This document shows positions 61,331 through 64,000 of a stretch of 64,000 bases of DNA, in pieces (position 1 is the stretch's first letter; each line of letters begins with the position of its first letter). Made by a program: the position numbers and the translations under genes. Below the pieces are notes generated by a model. The model had not been told where the DNA came from and made no database searches. It worked only from the letters and a program-made list of their open reading frames with translations. Origin of the DNA: Pseudoalteromonas sp. T1lg75 (GTDB lineage Bacteria; Pseudomonadota; Gammaproteobacteria; Enterobacterales; Alteromonadaceae); the NCBI RefSeq assembly GCF_002964705.1, contig NZ_PQCD01000033.1:119757-183756 (forward strand). Direction: 5' to 3'.

Positions 61331-62170
61331 CTAAAACTCAAAAGTAATCCCGGTAAAGCCAGTCATATACTGGTCTCGATCAAACATAGGTGTATCACTT
61401 AAATCGTTGTCAATCCACGTATTTGAGATATTTAGCATAGCACTTAATTGCTCGCTAAGGCGGTATTTGTACTCAAATTTAAGGTGATAATTTAGCGCAC
61501 TATTTAAATCATATCTGGGGATGCGCGACAAGGCCTCGCCCGGATGGATGCGATAGTAATACTCGATGAGTTCGGTGCTTTTATGGGTCACTCCGGCCTC
61601 CATAACAAACTGACCGCCAAGCAAATTTTGACTGTAATAGGCGATAAATTTGTTTTCCAAGCCATTATGTACGCCGCTGATATCATGCAGGGTACTAAGT
61701 TCAAGGCCCCAATTTTTTGCACTGTAACCGAGCGCCAGACCGCCTTCGTAGGCCAGGCTACGCTCTATGGGGGTGAGTTCGATGGGTGTGGCGTTGGGTC
61801 TTCCCGGGCGCGGCGAGTTGCGCACCGCCGAGGTGGCAAAAAGCTTATCTATGCCGTCAAGCTCGAAGAAAAAACCGTCTTCGTTGAACGTACCGACAAT
61901 ATCCACGTACCAAGATTCATCTTGGTGCAAACTGTAGCCCAGAGCAAAATCGTCGAAGTACCACTTCTCACCATAATAAGCCAGGTGCGGAAGAAGAACA
62001 GAAGTGACGTGCTCCGCTCCTCGAATTGGGTTTTCGATGCCACCGTATCCTAGGGTGACTGACGCCTCTAATGTACCTACCTCAATATATTGTGCCGACT
62101 CGCTGGGCGCATCCTGGCTCAGTACCGAGGCGGAAAATAATGTACACGCAAGGGCGATATGTTTATTCAT
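61331..62170 (-). CDS. MipA/OmpV-family outer membrane protein
   Basis: Beta-barrel of 279 residues with a signal peptide (IALACTLFSASVLSQDA). It shows VTLGYGGIENPIRGAEHVTS near the start, alternating beta-strands, and ends in TGFTGITFEF with the terminal phenylalanine that the outer membrane assembly machinery recognises. MipA (scaffold for murein enzymes) and OmpV belong here; some are tied to peptide uptake and antimicrobial peptide resistance. First gene of the operon with DUF3019, regulator and kinase. Its upstream region 62171-62549 is AT-rich and shared with the divergent protease gene. Confidence 0.9.
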   Translation of the reverse strand: MNKHIALACTLFSASVLSQDAPSESAQYIEVGTLEASVTLGYGGIENPIRGAEHVTSVLLPHLAYYGEKWYFDDFALGYSLHQDESWYVDIVGTFNEDGFFFELDGIDKLFATSAVRNSPRPGRPNATPIELTPIERSLAYEGGLALGYSAKNWGLELSTLHDISGVHNGLENKFIAYYSQNLLGGQFVMEAGVTHKSTELIEYYYRIHPGEALSRIPRYDLNSALNYHLKFEYKYRLSEQLSAMLNISNTWIDNDLSDTPMFDRDQYMTGFTGITFEF

Positions 62171-62495
62171 GTTTCAGTTGTATTCCTTCTATGCGTTAAC
62201 TGAATCTTAATTATTTGTCGATATTACGCAAGCCACGTTAGCCTAGTGAGGCGGTTTTAGCAAAGCAGTAATCCCTTACAAATATTTCATAGAGATTGTA
62301 TTTCAATGATTTATATGAAGTTTTTATATTGTTAACAAAATTTGATGTACAAATTGCTACATTAATCCCAGCCCAGGTTACTCGCTGTTTCTTGTGTTAA
62401 TTTAGTGTGTCTGTTTTGTTTTGCTGTTGTACAAAAGTGTACACAGAGTTGTTAGTGGTGGGTGTTGTTAATGTGATTGAATCGGGCTGTTAAAA

Positions 62496-62516
62496 AATTT
62501 CGGCTAGCTCGAAATT
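62496..62516. other. Inverted repeat upstream of the protease gene
   Basis: AATTTCG, GCTAGCT, CGAAATT: seven-base arms around a seven-base middle, ending 33 bases before the protease ATG. It may be an operator or a 5'-leader hairpin. The rest of the AT-rich stretch 62171-62495 has no gene. Confidence 0.4.
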
Positions 62517-62549
62517 GTAACTTAATTACTTACTAAGTTAGGGTCCATT

Positions 62550-64000
62550 ATGAAGAAATCAACCATCGCAACAGCGGTTGGTGTTGCACTCTTTAGTGCT
62601 ACATCTCTGTATGCCGCCGTTAATGCCAATGACCATTCGGTCAGCGCAGAAAATAAACTAAAAGCACCTAGCCTTACCCTTGAAGGCGTTCAAGCACTAC
62701 AACAAGAACTAAATACTCAAAGCTTGAATGGTGCCGATGTACAAGGCGTAAACGTACAACTAAACGCGCATGGGAGTAAGTTTGTTAAGGAAAACATCGA
62801 AGGTGAACATATCTACATCGTGCGCCTGCGCGATGCTTCTGTAGCCGTTGCAGCAAAAGATCCCAATTCAGCGCTAACACGTTCAATCGGTGACAACACG
62901 GGTAAGCTATTCGAGCGTGGTCAACCGACTTCTAAAGCGGTAATCACTTATGAGCGTCAATTGCGTTCTAAGCAACAAAGCGTGATGCAGGAAGTGACGG
63001 CGGTAACCGGCCGCACCGAAATGCGTCGTCAATTCACCAAAGCTATCAACGGCTTCTCGGTGAAAATGACCGAACAGGAAGCGGCGCGCATTGCTAACTT
63101 GGGCAGCGTTGCCTCGGTTATGCGTTCTAAACATTACGATTTACTTTCAGATCAAGGCCCTAAGCAAATTGCTGCGGATCAGGTTTGGTCTGGCATGGCT
63201 TCTCCTACGGGAGTAAAGCACAAGGGGGAAGGTCAAATTATCGGTATTATCGATACCGGTATTAACTCAGACCACCCATCATTCGCCGATGTTGGCGGTG
63301 ACGGTTATGACCACACCAACCCGTGGGGCGCGGGTCAATACGTGGGTGACTGTGTTGAAGATGCAGAGCATATCCAGTGTAACGACAAGCTGATCGGCGT
63401 ACGTTCATACGACGTGATCACCGATACCTACGCAGCAATGATCCCAGGTTGGCCAGCTATTGGTGAAGATTATCAGGGTCACGGTTCACACGTAGCTTCA
63501 ACGGCTGCGGGTAACGTAGTAAAAGACGTGCCTTATATGCTAGCTGGTACAGGTGAGAACCAAGATGGTGTTGTACTTGCTGAGGCGTTATTCCCTGAAA
63601 TTTCGGGTGTGGCTCCACACGCAAACATTATTTCTTATCAAGTCTGTCACTCATCAAACGAAAGTGGTTACCGCGGTTGTCCTGGCGAAGCACTTGTTGC
63701 TGGTATCGAAGATGCTATCTCCGACGGCGTTGATGTTATCAACTTCTCAATCGGTGGTGCCGACTCAAACGTATGGGCCGACCCAGTTCAACTAGCCTTC
63801 CTATCAGCGCGTGAAGCGGGTATCAACGTTGCCGCTGCAGCGGGTAACTCGGGCACAGGCGTCTGTGGTGGCTCTGAGTGTCTGGGTTACCTTGATAACT
63901 CGTCGCCTTGGTTGGCTCAGGTAGCGGCAACGACACACGGTCGTACCGTGGCTATCGATACCGCCGTTGAATACGCTGGCTTTATCGACCCAGCACTGGG
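62550..64000 (+). CDS. Secreted subtilisin-like (S8) serine protease, 3' end cut off
   Basis: The first 483 codons of a large secreted protease; the frame is open to the window's end. Signal peptide (KKSTIATAVGVALFSATSLYAA). An inhibitor-I9-like propeptide spans about residues 75-190 (IYIVRLRDASV; INGFSVKMTEQEAARIANLG). The catalytic domain shows D235 (IIGIIDTGINSDHPSF) and H311 (YQGHGSHVASTAAGN), then NFSIGG and AAAAGNSG. It ends in a likely PA-domain start (VAATTHGRTVAIDTAVEY). The catalytic serine lies beyond the window. It probably digests proteins outside the cell. It is too long to have a stop here and so is easily missed in ORF lists. Confidence 0.93.
   Translation, partial: MKKSTIATAVGVALFSATSLYAAVNANDHSVSAENKLKAPSLTLEGVQALQQELNTQSLNGADVQGVNVQLNAHGSKFVKENIEGEHIYIVRLRDASVAVAAKDPNSALTRSIGDNTGKLFERGQPTSKAVITYERQLRSKQQSVMQEVTAVTGRTEMRRQFTKAINGFSVKMTEQEAARIANLGSVASVMRSKHYDLLSDQGPKQIAADQVWSGMASPTGVKHKGEGQIIGIIDTGINSDHPSFADVGGDGYDHTNPWGAGQYVGDCVEDAEHIQCNDKLIGVRSYDVITDTYAAMIPGWPAIGEDYQGHGSHVASTAAGNVVKDVPYMLAGTGENQDGVVLAEALFPEISGVAPHANIISYQVCHSSNESGYRGCPGEALVAGIEDAISDGVDVINFSIGGADSNVWADPVQLAFLSAREAGINVAAAAGNSGTGVCGGSECLGYLDNSSPWLAQVAATTHGRTVAIDTAVEYAGFIDPAL

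Overview
The window looks like chromosomal DNA of a marine gammaproteobacterium of the Alteromonadales type (relatives of Pseudoalteromonas, Alteromonas or Shewanella). This is inferred from gene content: a laminarin/beta-glucan locus with a TonB-dependent receptor, an OsmC-YcaO fusion, DUF2986, DUF3185 and DUF3019 proteins, an exported KatG, and a MipA/two-component cluster. I see no rRNA, tRNA, CRISPR array, phage or complete insertion sequence.

Layout. 1-2.4 kb: end of moaE, then modABC for molybdate uptake (modA frameshifted). 2.5-6.6 kb: nfeD/SPFH pair, exported GDPD phosphodiesterase, luciferase-like oxidoreductase. 6.6-12.7 kb: lipoprotein GH16 laminarinase with three tandem C-terminal modules, then a TonB-dependent receptor (frameshifted), behind two LacI-type palindromes. 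12.7-18.2 kb: XRE/membrane pair, a TetR-CurA-GST cluster with two TetR-type operators, a lipoprotein CpdB-like nucleotidase (frameshifted). 18.2-19.2 kb: low-GC relic of an Rhs protein end, a possible orphan immunity gene and a short mobile-element-like sequence. 19.2-24.7 kb: fused membrane/spermidine-synthase-like protein, aldehyde dehydrogenase, exported PLP enzyme, DUF3185. 24.9-32.8 kb: second beta-glucan block, with MFS permease and GH3 glucosidase on one side and GH1 glucosidase, LacI regulator and sugar porter on the other, diverging from a promoter region with the same palindromes. 33.4-46.5 kb: serine hydrolase, ABC-F ATPase, DUF4242, exported KatG, small lipoprotein, OsmC-YcaO, DUF2986, two unknown proteins, YdhR-like protein. 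46.5-49 kb: exported M20 dipeptidase and a pair of small related membrane proteins. 49-57.3 kb: a tight five-gene operon (secreted NagZ-type GH3, DUF1445, PxpA, DUF4392, D-amino-acid transaminase) diverging from a D-lactate dehydrogenase-like FAD/Fe-S protein. 57.3-64 kb: DUF1232, GH114, a mipA-DUF3019-response regulator-kinase operon, and the first 483 codons of a secreted subtilisin-like protease.

How genes work together. The two beta-glucan blocks lie about 20 kb apart but share AAGCGCTT-centred palindromes, so the LacI protein at 30.25 kb probably controls both. GH16 would cut laminarin outside, the receptor import oligomers, GH3 and GH1 release glucose, and two MFS permeases take it up. 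The 49-57 kb block reads as salvage of the D-configured parts of peptidoglycan (D-Glu, D-Ala, D-lactate). This is the most interesting hypothesis in the window. Three single-base frameshifts in otherwise good genes lie within the first 17 kb and none in a recognised gene after that, so assembly error should be excluded before calling them pseudogenes.
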